From NCBI RefSeq assembly GCF_002414845.1, contig NZ_DIAX01000027.1, positions 12,852 through 44,450 on the forward strand: a stretch of 31,599 bases of DNA, written 5' to 3'. This DNA comes from Gordonia sp. UBA5067 (GTDB lineage Bacteria > Actinomycetota > Actinomycetes > Mycobacteriales > Mycobacteriaceae). Below, in pieces: positions 10,423-21,099 of the stretch. Below the pieces are notes generated by a model, which worked only from the letters and a program-made list of their open reading frames with translations, made no database searches and was not told where the DNA came from. Positions within the stretch are counted from its first letter, which is position 1. The number at the start of each line of letters is the position of its first letter. Position numbers and translations under genes: made by a program.

Positions 10423-11457
10423 CTATGGCAAGTGCCGGTGCCCCGGAAACGCCGTCGCCGGAGGCGGGTCCAAGTGGACCAACTCGGCCACCACCGCGGC
10501 GACTCGCACCGGATCGTGGACGTGCTTGCCGGGCACGGCAAGTTCTCCAACATGCAGTTCGGCACCGAACAACGCTGCCGCCCGGGCCAGGTGCTCCCGC
10601 TCCCGGCCCGCCGGAACCGAGCGTTCGTCAACGATCACATCATCGATGCCAAGCCTATCCGCGTGCGCATGCAGCACGTGCAGGTGCCGCTCGACTGAGA
10701 AGCCGGGGGTCTCCCCGGGCTCCGGTGCTAGATTGACGATCAGCATCTTACGTGCAGCTGTCGAAGTCAGTGCGGTCAGCTGGTCGGGAACCAGGACGTG
10801 CGGGATCACGCTGGAGAACCACGACCCGGGTCCCAGTACGACGAGGTCGGCGTTCGTGATCGCCGTACACGCGTCGAGGCTCGCCGGCGGCGCCCCCGGC
10901 AGCAAGCGCACGCGGCGCACCTTCCCCGGTGTCGTCGCCACGGCAACCTGGCCGAGGATGGCGCGACTCAGTCGCGGATCGGCCTCGAGTCCGGTCACGT
11001 CGGCCTCGATGGTGAGCGGCACCGTTGACATCGGCAGCACCCGACCGGTCACATCGAGCAACTCGCCAAGCCGATCGAGGGCCGCAATCGGATCGCCGAG
11101 CAACTCGGCGAGTCCGACCAGCACCAAGTTGCCGATGGGATGGCCGGCCAGCGCGCCGTGCCCACCGAATCGGTGCTGAAGCAACTGGCCCCAGAGCTGG
11201 GCGTCCCGCGCGTTGTCGGCCTCCTTGTCGGCAAGGGCGGCCGGGGCGACGAGCAGCGCGGCGAGTGCCATGCGCAGATCGCCCGGCGGTATCAAGTCCA
11301 GCTCGCCGCGCAGCCGTCCGGACGATCCGCCGTCGTCGGCCACGGTGACGACGGCAGTGAGGGCCGGGCTGAGATACCGCATCGCAGTGAGGGTCGCGTA
11401 CAGGCCGTGCCCGCCGCCGAGCGCAACGATCTGCGGGGTCGATGCCGCGTCGGTCAT
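10423..11457 (-). CDS. yvcK: YvcK/CofD-like gluconeogenesis-factor family protein
   Basis: This is a 344-residue member of the YvcK (CuvA in mycobacteria) family. The nucleotide-binding start VALGGGHGLY has GGGHG at 14-18. It is followed by VTVADDGGSSGRLR and the PPGDLR segment, then GHPIGNLVL and VLGPGSWFSSVIPHV, all typical of the family. YvcK proteins bind UDP-sugars and affect cell-wall synthesis and growth on gluconeogenic carbon. They act in the cytoplasm or at growth zones. Its ATG overlaps the rapZ TGA in ATGA, so it is translated with rapZ. The C-terminal 20 residues (PPPATAFPGHRHLP) look lineage-specific. The rapZ-yvcK-whiA trio is a widely conserved block in Gram-positive bacteria. 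Confidence 0.94.
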   Translation of the reverse strand: MTDAASTPQIVALGGGHGLYATLTAMRYLSPALTAVVTVADDGGSSGRLRGELDLIPPGDLRMALAALLVAPAALADKEADNARDAQLWGQLLQHRFGGHGALAGHPIGNLVLVGLAELLGDPIAALDRLGELLDVTGRVLPMSTVPLTIEADVTGLEADPRLSRAILGQVAVATTPGKVRRVRLLPGAPPASLDACTAITNADLVVLGPGSWFSSVIPHVLVPDQLTALTSTAARKMLIVNLAPEPGETPGFSVERHLHVLHAHADRLGIDDVIVDERSVPAGREREHLARAAALFGAELHVGELAVPGKHVHDPVRVAAVVAELVHLDPPPATAFPGHRHLP

Positions 11458-12338
11458 TCCCGCCCCAGATCGCGATGCATGACGCGGACGTCGAAGGCCG
11501 GGCCACCCTCGCCCTGCGCTCCCGACAGCCGGCGCGCCAATTCTCGCGCCATCGCCACACTGCGGTGTTTGCCTCCGGTGCAGCCGATTCCGACACTCAT
11601 GTACCGCTTACCCTCGCGCAGATAGCCGCCGGCGACAAGTCGGATGATGTCGGTATAGAGGCGGGCGAACTCGTCCGCCCCGTCTTGACGCAAGACATAG
11701 TCGCGCACTTCGGCCTCGGTGCCGTCATGGTTGCGCAACTCGGGAATCCAATATGGATTCGGCAGGAACCGTACGTCGGCCACCAGGTCGGAGTCGATCG
11801 GCAACCCGTACTTGAAGCCGAACGACTGGATCGAGACCGATAGGCTGGTGGTCTGTGCGGTATTCGCCGAGGCGTTGGCGAGCACCTCGCGCAGCCGCGC
11901 CACCGACAGCGCCGAGGTGTCGATCACCAGGTCCGACTGCTCCTTGACCCCCGCGAGGTACCCCCGTTCCCGGGCAATGGCCTCGACCAGGGTGTCGTCG
12001 GTCTGCAGCGGATGGCGCCGCCGCACCTGTTCGAACCGGCGAACCAGGACCTCGTCACTTGCGTCGAGGAAGATCTGCCACACCGACGTGCCGCCGGCTT
12101 CCAGATCCACCCGCAGCGCGGCTAGTTCGGCGTTGAAGCTCTCGTCGGCGCCGCGCACGACCATCGCGATCCGCGACGTCTGGTCACCGCCCGTACGGGC
12201 AAGTTCGACCAACTTGCCGATCAGCGAAACCGGGACGTTGTCGGCGACGTACCAGCCGTCATCCTCGAACACATCGGCGGCCGCCGAGCGACCGGCACCC
12301 GACATGCCCGCGATGAAGACAACCGTGATCTCAGTCAT
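11454..12338 (-). CDS. rapZ: RapZ/YvcJ-family nucleotide-binding protein
   Basis: This is a 294-residue protein of the RapZ (YvcJ) family. It has an N-terminal P-loop fold and a C-terminal domain ending in [15 protein letters not shown], the family hallmark. The P-loop reads GMSGAGRS (11-18), with Arg17 where most members have Lys. The WYVADNVP and [13 protein letters not shown] segments are otherwise typical. RapZ homologues bind nucleotides or small RNAs and influence amino-sugar metabolism. The role in actinobacteria is not settled. Two ATGs are available, at 12341 and 12338. AGGAG lies one base before the first and four before the second, so I prefer the second. The gene overlaps the end of uvrC by 8 bases and yvcK by 4, indicating tight coupling. 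Confidence 0.93.
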   Translation of the reverse strand: MTEITVVFIAGMSGAGRSAAADVFEDDGWYVADNVPVSLIGKLVELARTGGDQTSRIAMVVRGADESFNAELAALRVDLEAGGTSVWQIFLDASDEVLVRRFEQVRRRHPLQTDDTLVEAIARERGYLAGVKEQSDLVIDTSALSVARLREVLANASANTAQTTSLSVSIQSFGFKYGLPIDSDLVADVRFLPNPYWIPELRNHDGTEAEVRDYVLRQDGADEFARLYTDIIRLVAGGYLREGKRYMSVGIGCTGGKHRSVAMARELARRLSGAQGEGGPAFDVRVMHRDLGRE

Positions 12339-14283
12339 CATTCTCCTGTCTACCGACTGTCAGCGCGTCGTGAACGGTCTTTGCCGTTGTTGGACCGATT
12401 CCGGGGACCGCGGCAATCTCGTCGATGGTGGCGGCCCGCAGATTCGCCACCGAGCCGAAGGCCGTGACCAAGGCCGTGCGCCGCGTCGGGCCCAGCCCCA
12501 CTACCGCGTCGAGCGCCGACGTCGTCATCCGCTTGCTGCGTTTGCTCCGGTGGAAGGCAATCGCGAAGCGGTGCGCCTCGTCGCGCACGCGCTGCAGCAG
12601 GAACAGCCCCTCGCTGGTGCGGGGCATGATGATCGGCTCATCGTCACCCGGTGCCCAAATCTCCTCCATCCGCTTGGCAAGGCCGACGACGGTGACGTCG
12701 GTGATCCCGAGTTCGTCGAGCACGGCCGCCGCCGCATGCGTCTGCGGGGCACCGCCGTCGACGACGAAAAGGTTGGGCGGGTAGGCGAATCGGCGCGGTT
12801 TGCCGGTCTCCGGGTCGAGCGGCTCCGACTGCTGCGCATCGGCCCGATGCCGGAGGAACCGGCGGCGCGTCACTTCGGCGATCGACGCGACGTCGTCGGA
12901 CCGGCCGTCGCCGGCGGCCTCCTTGATCGTGTAGTGCCGGTAGTCCGATTTGCGCGGCAGGCCGTCCTCGAAGACGACGAGCGAGGCGACCACGTCGGTG
13001 CCCTGGACATGGGAGATGTCCACGCACTCGATCCGCAGCGGCGCCGAGTCCATCCCCAGATCCTCCTGGATCTGCGTGAGCGCCGCCGAGCGAGACGTGA
13101 GATCGCCGGCCCGGCGAAGCTTGTGCAGGGCGAGCGACTCGGCAGCATTGCGTTCGACCGTCTCGAGCAGGTCACGCTTGTCGCCGCGCTGCGGCACCCG
13201 GAGCGTGACCCGCGATCCCCGCAGCATCGAAAGCCACTCGGCGAGTTCGACGGCATCATCGGGGAGCTCGGGCACCAGAACCTCGCGCGGTATCGACTCC
13301 CCTGACTCCCGATTCGCAGACGTGGTCACCGTGGCGTCCTGGTCCGCCGCGGCCCCGTAGAACTGGGTCAGGAATTGTTCGACCTGCGCGCCGAGCGTGT
13401 CGTCGTCGGGTCGCTCGACCACCCAGCCCCGCTGCCCGCGGACCCGGCCGTCGCGCACCTGGAAGACCTGCACCGACGTCTCGAGTTCGTCGCCGACCAT
13501 CGCCACGACGTCGGCGTCCGTGCCGTCCCCGAGCACGACGGTCTGCTTCTCCATGGCCCGCCGGAGCGCGGTCGAGTCGTCGCGCAGCCGGGCGGCCCGC
13601 TCGAAGTCCAGGTCGTCGGCGGCGTCACGCATCCGGCGCTCGACGTCGGCAATCATCGTGCCGGTGCGGCCGGACAGGAAGTCGCAGAAGTCGTCGACGA
13701 TTTCGCGGTGTTCGCCGGCGGTGACGCGGCCGACGCACGGCGCCGCACACTTGTCGATGTAGCCGAGGAGGCAGGGACGGCCGATTTGGTTGTGCCGCTT
13801 GAAGACTCCGGCCGAACAGGTGCGCGCCGGAAAGACCCTCGTCAACAGATCGAGAGTCTCCCGGATCGCCCAGGCGTGCGAGTACGGCCCGAAGTAGCGC
13901 ACCCCTTTTCGGCGCGGCCCGCGGTATACGTGCAGGCGCGGATACTCCTCGTTGAGGGTCACCGCCAGCATCGGATAGGACTTGTCGTCGCGGTACCGGA
14001 CGTTGAAGCGCGGGTCGAACTCTTTGATCCAGTTGTATTCGAGCTGCAGCGCCTCGACCTCGGTGGTCACCACCGTCCACTCCACCGCCGCGGCGGTGGT
14101 CACCATCTGCTGGGTGCGCGGATGCAGCGATGCAACGTCGGCGAAGTAGGACGTCAACCGCGACCGCAGGTTCTTTGCCTTGCCGACGTAGATGACTCGC
14201 CCATGCGAATCCCGAAACTTGTACACCCCCGGCCCGGTGGGGATCGACCCGGGAGCGGGCCGGTACGTGGAGGGATCTGGCAC
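12331..14283 (-). CDS. uvrC: Excinuclease ABC subunit UvrC
   Basis: This is a 650-residue nucleotide-excision repair nuclease that incises both sides of a lesion after UvrA/UvrB loading. The GIY-YIG domain spans about 15-95, with Tyr32 in [14 protein letters not shown] and the catalytic-type Glu in [14 protein letters not shown] cysteine cluster lies in ARTCS...[17 protein letters not shown]. The UVR domain (about 220-252, [13 protein letters not shown]) binds UvrB. The RNase H-like nuclease half has [12 protein letters not shown] and FVVDGGAPQ. Two helix-hairpin-helix repeats end the protein ([10 protein letters not shown]). The start GTG 14283 has no ribosome site but gives [15 protein letters not shown], the expected N-terminus. 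A -10-like TAATCT sits exactly seven bases upstream, which suggests a leaderless mRNA. Confidence 0.97.
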   Translation of the reverse strand: MPDPSTYRPAPGSIPTGPGVYKFRDSHGRVIYVGKAKNLRSRLTSYFADVASLHPRTQQMVTTAAAVEWTVVTTEVEALQLEYNWIKEFDPRFNVRYRDDKSYPMLAVTLNEEYPRLHVYRGPRRKGVRYFGPYSHAWAIRETLDLLTRVFPARTCSAGVFKRHNQIGRPCLLGYIDKCAAPCVGRVTAGEHREIVDDFCDFLSGRTGTMIADVERRMRDAADDLDFERAARLRDDSTALRRAMEKQTVVLGDGTDADVVAMVGDELETSVQVFQVRDGRVRGQRGWVVERPDDDTLGAQVEQFLTQFYGAAADQDATVTTSANRESGESIPREVLVPELPDDAVELAEWLSMLRGSRVTLRVPQRGDKRDLLETVERNAAESLALHKLRRAGDLTSRSAALTQIQEDLGMDSAPLRIECVDISHVQGTDVVASLVVFEDGLPRKSDYRHYTIKEAAGDGRSDDVASIAEVTRRRFLRHRADAQQSEPLDPETGKPRRFAYPPNLFVVDGGAPQTHAAAAVLDELGITDVTVVGLAKRMEEIWAPGDDEPIIMPRTSEGLFLLQRVRDEAHRFAIAFHRSKRSKRMTTSALDAVVGLGPTRRTALVTAFGSVANLRAATIDEIAAVPGIGPTTAKTVHDALTVGRQENDD

Positions 14284-14290
14284 GTGATTC

Positions 14291-14296
14291 AGATTA
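14291..14296 (-). promoter_or_regulatory. Candidate -10 box of a leaderless uvrC promoter
   Basis: TAATCT on the - strand is followed by seven bases and then the uvrC GTG at 14283. There is no Shine-Dalgarno sequence in between. The 94-base gap before uvrC is long for this otherwise overlapping cluster, which also suits an internal promoter. No clear -35 box is visible. Confidence 0.5.
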
Positions 14297-14315
14297 GTCG
14301 TCGGCTACGACACCA

Positions 14316-14328
14316 CCGTCGGCGACGG
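14316..14328 (-). terminator. Small GC hairpin between the PH-protein gene and uvrC
   Basis: CCGTC-ggc-GACGG is a perfect 5-bp inverted repeat about 50 bases after the stop of the PH-domain gene and about 20 bases before the candidate uvrC -10 box. A second short stem (AGCCG/CGGCT) overlaps the stop itself. Either could mark the end of the riboflavin transcript. There is no U-tract, so support is weak. Confidence 0.25.
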
Positions 14329-14377
14329 CTGTTCGAGTTCTCGTGACAGGCTGTCCGGGAGGAGCCGCGCGCCCCGG

Positions 14378-16690
<2,313 letters not shown>

Positions 16691-16694
<4 letters not shown>

Positions 16695-17320
16695 GATCGG
16701 GCCTCCGATTCGGTCGCCGGGCCCGATGTCATCCGCTCCACATATTTGGCGATCACATCGGCTTCCAGGTTCACCTGACTCCCGATCCGGGCCTGGCCCA
16801 GATTGGTGTGGGTCAGGGTGGTCGGGATGAGCGAGACCTCCAGCCAGGGCCCCGCCTCACTGTCGCCCACCGCCGACACGGTGAGCGAAACACCGTCCAG
16901 GGTGATCGAGCCCTTCGCCACCACATAGCGGCGCAGCGACGGCGGTAGGGCGATCCGGATGATCGTCCAATTCTCCGTGGGGCTGATTGCGACAATTGTT
17001 CCGACGCCGTCGACATGACCCTGCACGATGTGCCCACCGAACCGCCCGTCGGCGCGCATCGCGCGCTCCAGGTTCACCGTTGCACCGGCCGCCAGGCCGG
17101 CGAGCGAGCTGCGGCGGAGGGTTTCGGCCATCACGTCGACGGTGAACTCGCCGTCGCCGGTCAATGCGGTGACGGTGAGGCAGACGCCGTTCACCGCGAT
17201 CGAGTCGCCGAACGCGGCATCGCTGGTGACCGTCGGCCCGCGGACCGTCAGCCGGGCAGCGTCGGCCAATTCCTCTTTGGCGGTAATGGTCCCGCGCTCC
17301 TCGACGATTCCGGTGAACAC
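16691..17320 (-). CDS. ribC: Riboflavin synthase, alpha chain
   Basis: This is a 209-residue enzyme that dismutates two lumazine molecules into riboflavin. It begins with the invariant MFTGIVEE. It consists of two similar lumazine-binding barrels: about 1-97, with [12 protein letters not shown], and about 98-195, with the matching [24 protein letters not shown] joins them. The ATG at 17320 has an AGGAGAGGAG ribosome site three bases upstream. It is the first gene of ribC-ribBA-ribH-PH and has a 5' leader of about 230 bases holding the FMN riboswitch and a small hairpin. It is also called ribE in some genomes. Confidence 0.97.
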
Positions 17321-17362
17321 ATCGACTCCTCTCCTGTTCTACGACTCAGAATCAGGGGGCAG

Positions 17363-17376
17363 GGCGCGAGAGCGCC
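17363..17376 (-). promoter_or_regulatory. Hairpin in the ribC leader between riboswitch and gene
   Basis: GGCGC-gaga-GCGCC (read on the + strand) is a perfect 5-bp stem with a 4-base loop, about 33 bases downstream of the riboswitch and about 43 bases before the ribC start. It is followed by C-rich rather than U-rich RNA. It could be part of the expression platform (a Rho-linked or translation-blocking stem), but this is inference. Confidence 0.35.
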
Positions 17377-17409
17377 GACGACGGCCCGCGCCGTGCGCGA
17401 TGCCGCAGT

Positions 17410-17547
17410 GTTCTCTCACATCCGGACTATGACCGTCGGCTCCGGATTCACACCGGATCTGCTGACCCCGCCGACGTGGCGGGCGCTCGCGGGCTGACCA
17501 AACATCGGTATCACCGCCGGTAGGGAATCTCACCCTGCCCCGAGAAC
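17410..17547 (-). promoter_or_regulatory. FMN riboswitch (RFN element)
   Basis: On the - strand the conserved RFN blocks appear in order: GGGGCAGGGTGAGATTCCC, TACCGGCGGTGATA, CAGCCCGCGAGCG, GGTCAGCAGATCCGGTG, CCGGAGCCGACGGT, ATAGTCCGGATGTGAGAG. The closing P1 stem is six perfect base pairs (GTTCTC 17547-17542 with GAGAAC 17415-17410). FMN binding to this element turns down riboflavin synthesis genes. It sits about 90 bases upstream of ribC and so controls ribC-ribBA-ribH and the coupled PH-domain gene. ribD, 580 bases away in a different transcript, is not behind it. Confidence 0.96.
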
Positions 17548-17557
17548 TCTCCTTACG

Positions 17558-17563
17558 AAAATA
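17558..17563 (-). promoter_or_regulatory. Candidate -10 box of the riboflavin operon
   Basis: TATTTT on the - strand lies about ten bases before the first base of the riboswitch P1 stem. A transcript starting some seven bases downstream would begin just ahead of the aptamer, as expected. The surrounding sequence (TGCTATTTTCG) is AT-rich compared with its GC-rich neighbourhood. No convincing -35 is present. Confidence 0.4.
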
Positions 17564-17668
17564 GCACGCAGATCGGCGGACCCGCAGTCGCCGATCCGTT
17601 CCGATCAGCCCGAACCGAAGTTCACCTGAGTCCGGTGAGTCCGGTACGGCTGTGCGATGCTGACCCCC

Positions 17669-17899
17669 ATGACGAACAACGCGCAAAGCTCCAGTTTCGT
17701 ACAGTCCGCGCTCAGCCTGGTGAAGAAACACTGGTTCCCGCTGGCAGTGGCCATCATTGCGATCGCCTTCATCTCCCTCAACCGCATTGAGGCCGAGGTC
17801 AATTTCCTCTTCTTCCGCGTGACCGTCGCCCTGTGGCTGGCCCTGAGTGTCGCGGCCGTGCTCGGTTTGCTGGTCGGCCTGTTCCTCAGGCGCAAGTAG
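17669..17899 (+). CDS. Small LapA-like (DUF1049) membrane protein
   Basis: This is the only + strand gene in the right-hand 29 kb. It gives 76 residues from ATG 17669, or 80 from ATG 17657. Neither ATG has a ribosome site. A GATGCT hexamer ends seven bases before 17669, so I favour that start weakly. Two hydrophobic helices, at about 23-37 and 51-71, flank VNFLFFRVTVALWLAL and end in RRK. The pattern of a first helix, N...V.FLFF.V..LW.AL and LGLLVGLFLRR fits the LapA/DUF1049 family of inner-membrane proteins. Function in actinobacteria is unknown. It is divergent from the riboflavin riboswitch and convergent with ribD, with only three bases between the two stops. Confidence 0.72.
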   Translation: MTNNAQSSSFVQSALSLVKKHWFPLAVAIIAIAFISLNRIEAEVNFLFFRVTVALWLALSVAAVLGLLVGLFLRRK

Positions 17900-17902
17900 G
17901 TC

Positions 17903-18925
17903 CTATTCCGCTGACCTGCGACGCAGCCGCAACCGCACGTCGTCGCCGAGCGCGGTGACGTCGGCAACCGCAAACCGGTGCGCCTGCGCCAGGGTGGTGA
18001 CGGCGGGATCGTCGACCGCATTCGCGCCCGCGCCAAGGAAGACCGGCGCAAGGTAGGCGTGTACCTCGTCGACGAGACCGGCGGCGAGGAACGCGCCGAT
18101 CAGCGTCGGGCCGCCCTCGACCAGAACCATCAGGGCATCGGGCACCGCGGCCAATGCGTCAGCCGGGTCTCGAGAGTCGACTATTCGCGTAGGAGCGGCA
18201 CCATCGCAGACGGTGGCCGATGCGGAAATGGTCCGGCGACCCAGCACGACTCGGGTCGGCTGGTGGTCGAACAGCGAACCATCGGAATGGCGGGCCGTCA
18301 GCGCCGGATCGTCGGTGAGGACCGTGCCGGTGCCGACGATGATCGCGTCGAGGACGCCCCGTAGCGCGTGCGCGTCCTGCCGCGCGGCCGCGCCGGTGAT
18401 CCATCGACTCGTCCCGTCGGGGGCGGCGACCCGCCCATCGAGGCTGGCCGCGATCTTCGCAATGACAACGGGACGGCCGGTTCGCTGCCGGTGCAGCCAC
18501 CCGCGCAGCGGCCCGTCCGCCGCCTCGGCGGCCCCGATGCCCGACACCACCTCGACGCCCGCCGCCCGTAGTGCGTCGGCTCCCCCGGCGGCCCGGGGGT
18601 TGGGGTCGCCGACCGCGTACACCACCCGGGCGATTCCCGCGTCGATGAGTGCCCGGGTGCATGGACCGGTACGGCCGGTGTGATTGCACGGTTCCAGGGT
18701 GACGACGGCGGTCGCCCCGCGAGCGGCCGCCCCCGCAGCACGGAGTGCGACGACCTCGGCGTGAGCCCCACCGGCGGCCTGGGTGTGGCCGGCCGCAATG
18801 ATCTCCCCGTGTGCGCCGACGATCACCGCGCCCACCGGCGGGTTCGGCGTGGATACTCCCGCGGCGGCCTGCGACACCACGATCGCCCGGACCATCGCGT
18901 CGAGCAGGAGTCCATCGGCCGTCAC
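17903..18925 (-). CDS. ribD: Bifunctional riboflavin deaminase/reductase
   Basis: This is a 340-residue enzyme (also ribG) that deaminates and then reduces the pyrimidine intermediate of riboflavin synthesis. The deaminase half (about 1-145) has the zinc site: His55-Ala-Glu57 in GGAHAEVVAL, and Cys80 and Cys89 in EPCNHTGRTGPC. The NADPH-dependent reductase half starts near PVVIAKIAASLDGR, continues with SRWITG..AR.D.H.LR, and ends with LVEGGPTLIGAFL. It starts at GTG 18925 and lies 12 bases after rpe. It is last in the long mihF-to-ribD run and lacks the FMN riboswitch that governs the other riboflavin genes. Its stop codon nearly touches that of the convergent LapA-like gene. Confidence 0.95.
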   Translation of the reverse strand: MTADGLLLDAMVRAIVVSQAAAGVSTPNPPVGAVIVGAHGEIIAAGHTQAAGGAHAEVVALRAAGAAARGATAVVTLEPCNHTGRTGPCTRALIDAGIARVVYAVGDPNPRAAGGADALRAAGVEVVSGIGAAEAADGPLRGWLHRQRTGRPVVIAKIAASLDGRVAAPDGTSRWITGAAARQDAHALRGVLDAIIVGTGTVLTDDPALTARHSDGSLFDHQPTRVVLGRRTISASATVCDGAAPTRIVDSRDPADALAAVPDALMVLVEGGPTLIGAFLAAGLVDEVHAYLAPVFLGAGANAVDDPAVTTLAQAHRFAVADVTALGDDVRLRLRRRSAE

Positions 18926-18937
18926 GGTGCTGCGGTC

Positions 18938-19636
18938 CTAGGGCAATTCCGTGGCGGGGACCGGCCAGTAGGCGGCGGCCTGTTCGCGCAATGCCGCCAC
19001 CGCCCGGCCCGGATCCTGCGCTCGGTATACCGCCGATCCGGCGACAAAGCAGTCGACGCCGGCTTCGGCGGCCCGCTCGATCGTGTCGGCGTTGATCCCC
19101 CCGTCGATCTCCACCAGAACGCTCAACTCCCCAGCGTCGACGAGATTGCGCACGGTCCGCACCTTGGACAACACGCCGGCGATGAAGCTCTGCCCGCCAA
19201 AACCCGGTTCCACGCTCATCACCAGCAGCGTGTCGACGTCGCGCAGGATCTCCAGGTAGGGCTCCAGGTCGGTCCCCGGCTTGATGGCCAGGCCGGCCTT
19301 GGCTCCGGCGGCCCGGATGTCGCGGGCCACGGCTCGCGGATCATCGGTTGCCTCGGCGTGGAAGGTGACGTTGTGCGCTCCAGCCGCTGCGTAGGGCGGC
19401 GCCCAGCGGCCGGGATCGTCGATCATCAGGTGGCAGTCCAGCGGGATGTCGGTGGCCGCGAGCAGACTCTCGACGACGGGAAGTCCCAGCGTCAGGTTGG
19501 GGACGAAGTGTGCGTCCATCACATCGACGTGCAGCCAATCCGACCCCGCTACCGCGCGCGCCTCCGCGCCCAGGTCGGCGAAGTCCGCCGACAGGATGGA
19601 CGGTGCGATCATCGGGGCGCGGGGTCGCTGGCACAT
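18938..19636 (-). CDS. rpe: Ribulose-phosphate 3-epimerase
   Basis: This is a 232-residue TIM-barrel enzyme of the pentose phosphate pathway, interconverting ribulose 5-phosphate and xylulose 5-phosphate. Core motifs are [10 protein letters not shown] (10-19), the metal-binding [13 protein letters not shown] with His36 and Asp38, CHLMI with His69, [10 protein letters not shown], and VEIDGGIN. The frame remains open upstream into rsmB. ATG 19636 gives eight residues before the conserved IAPSIL, like mycobacterial homologues. An ATG at 19612 is the alternative. Start 19636 has no ribosome site, but TAGACT lies exactly seven bases before it, overlapping the rsmB stop. It may therefore be leaderless with its own promoter, while also being read through from rsmB. 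Confidence 0.95.
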   Translation of the reverse strand: MCQRPRAPMIAPSILSADFADLGAEARAVAGSDWLHVDVMDAHFVPNLTLGLPVVESLLAATDIPLDCHLMIDDPGRWAPPYAAAGAHNVTFHAEATDDPRAVARDIRAAGAKAGLAIKPGTDLEPYLEILRDVDTLLVMSVEPGFGGQSFIAGVLSKVRTVRNLVDAGELSVLVEIDGGINADTIERAAEAGVDCFVAGSAVYRAQDPGRAVAALREQAAAYWPVPATELP

Positions 19637-19641
19637 GTCGC

Positions 19642-21099
19642 TCAGTCTATGTGTGCCGTTGGGGCTGCCGGAGCCGGGCGCAGCACCGCGAGGAACATCG
19701 CGTCGGTGCCGTGCAGGTGCGGCCACAGCTGCACCTGCGGGCCGGGACCGGGCACGGGGAAGTCCATGCCGTCGGTCGCGACGAAGGGCCGGGCATCGAT
19801 CTGCTCGGCACCGGTGGCCGCGCACACGGCATCGACGACGCCGATGGTCTCCGCCGGGTGCGGCGAACAGGTCGAGTACACAACGACCCCGCCCGGGCGG
19901 ACAAGCCGCAACGCCGACGTCAACAGCTCGCGCTGGAGTGGGACGAGTTCGTCGACGTCGCCCGGGACGCGCCGCCAGCGCGCTTCGGGGCGCCGGCGCA
20001 GTGAACCCAGCCCGCTGCACGGCGCGTCGACAAGGACGCGATCGTAACCCGGTGCGAGTCCTGGATCGCGGCCGTCGGCCACCACGACGGTGACTGGCAG
20101 ACCAGCGGTGATCGAGTCGATGAGGTCGGCGCGGTGCTCGGAGATTTCGACGGCATCGAGGTGCGCACCGCTCAACTCGGCGAGCGAGCCGAGCAGGGCG
20201 GCCTTGCCTCCCGGCCCGGCACACAGATCGAGCCACCGGCCGCCGTCGGGACCATCGAGCGGTGCGCGGGTCAGGGCGAGTGCCACGACCTGGCTGCCCT
20301 CGTCCTGCACCCCGGCGAGCCCATCGCGCACGACGTCGAGACGTCCCGGATCGCCGCCGGGGAGGTACACGCAGTACGGCGACAATCTGCCCTCCGCACC
20401 CCCGGACATGAGCGCCAACTCGGTGGCGGTGATCTGACCGGGCCGTGCGACGAGATGTACCGGCGGGCGGGCGTCGTCAGCGGCGAGTGCGGCCTGCAGC
20501 GAGCCGACCGAACCGTCGAGCGCGTCGGCGAACACCTCGGCGATCCACCTCGGGTGGGCATAGGTGAACGCCAGGTTGCCCACTGGGTCATCGACGATCG
20601 ACGGCGCAAGTTCCTCCACCCAGAGGTCTTCGTCGCGCTGCGAAATCTTACGCAGCACGGCGTTGACGAACCCGGCCAGGCCCTGGCCGGCCTCGGCTCG
20701 CACCAGGTCCACCGAGGTGGACACCGCCGCGTGGGCACCGATCCTGGTGCGCAGCAACTGGTAGGCGCCCAGCCGCAGGACATCGAGCAGGCTGCCGTCG
20801 ATCTCGGCAATCGGCCGGCCCGCCGCGGCTGCGATGACCGCATCGAGCGTCCCCTGCGCGCGGGCGGTGCCATAGGTGAGTTCGGTGGCCAGGGCGGCAT
20901 CGCGCCCACTGATGCCACGCTCGCGCAGCAACGCCGGCAGCAGCAGGTTCGCATATGCGTCGCGCTCCCGCACCGCTCGCAACACGTCCCGGGCCACCGC
21001 CCGCACCGGGTCGACCGCCTTGTCGCGGAACTTCGATCCGCCTGATCGGCCACCAGCGCCGACCGGCCCCCGTCCCGTCGGCCCGCTCATCGCGCTCAT
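19642..21099 (-). CDS. rsmB: 16S rRNA m5C methyltransferase RsmB (Fmu)
   Basis: This is a 485-residue SAM-dependent enzyme that methylates C967 (E. coli numbering) of 16S rRNA. A NusB-like RNA-binding domain covers about 30-175. The Rossmann methyltransferase follows, with motif [10 protein letters not shown] at 291-299, the DAPCSG motif at 358-363, and [10 protein letters not shown] with the catalytic Cys411. The first 25 residues are glycine- and serine-rich and poorly conserved. The frame extends further upstream, but ATG 21099 overlaps the fmt TGA in ATGA and is the natural coupled start. ATG 21090 is the alternative. It is followed by rpe after five bases. Confidence 0.95.
   Translation of the reverse strand: MSAMSGPTGRGPVGAGGRSGGSKFRDKAVDPVRAVARDVLRAVRERDAYANLLLPALLRERGISGRDAALATELTYGTARAQGTLDAVIAAAAGRPIAEIDGSLLDVLRLGAYQLLRTRIGAHAAVSTSVDLVRAEAGQGLAGFVNAVLRKISQRDEDLWVEELAPSIVDDPVGNLAFTYAHPRWIAEVFADALDGSVGSLQAALAADDARPPVHLVARPGQITATELALMSGGAEGRLSPYCVYLPGGDPGRLDVVRDGLAGVQDEGSQVVALALTRAPLDGPDGGRWLDLCAGPGGKAALLGSLAELSGAHLDAVEISEHRADLIDSITAGLPVTVVVADGRDPGLAPGYDRVLVDAPCSGLGSLRRRPEARWRRVPGDVDELVPLQRELLTSALRLVRPGGVVVYSTCSPHPAETIGVVDAVCAATGAEQIDARPFVATDGMDFPVPGPGPQVQLWPHLHGTDAMFLAVLRPAPAAPTAHID
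19644..19649 (-). promoter_or_regulatory. Candidate -10 box of a leaderless rpe promoter
   Basis: TAGACT on the - strand overlaps the end of rsmB (its last three bases include the start of the TGA stop) and is followed by seven bases and ATG 19636. The TANNNT pattern and the spacing match leaderless actinobacterial promoters. There is no visible -35. Confidence 0.4.

Noticed and set aside
17339..17731. Open frame across the riboflavin leader on the - strand
   Set aside because: The interval is occupied by a clear FMN riboswitch, and the translation has no protein features.
18680..20047. 455-codon + strand frame across ribD, rpe and rsmB
   Set aside because: It crosses three well-supported - strand genes and shows low-complexity Arg/Ser/Pro-rich translation.
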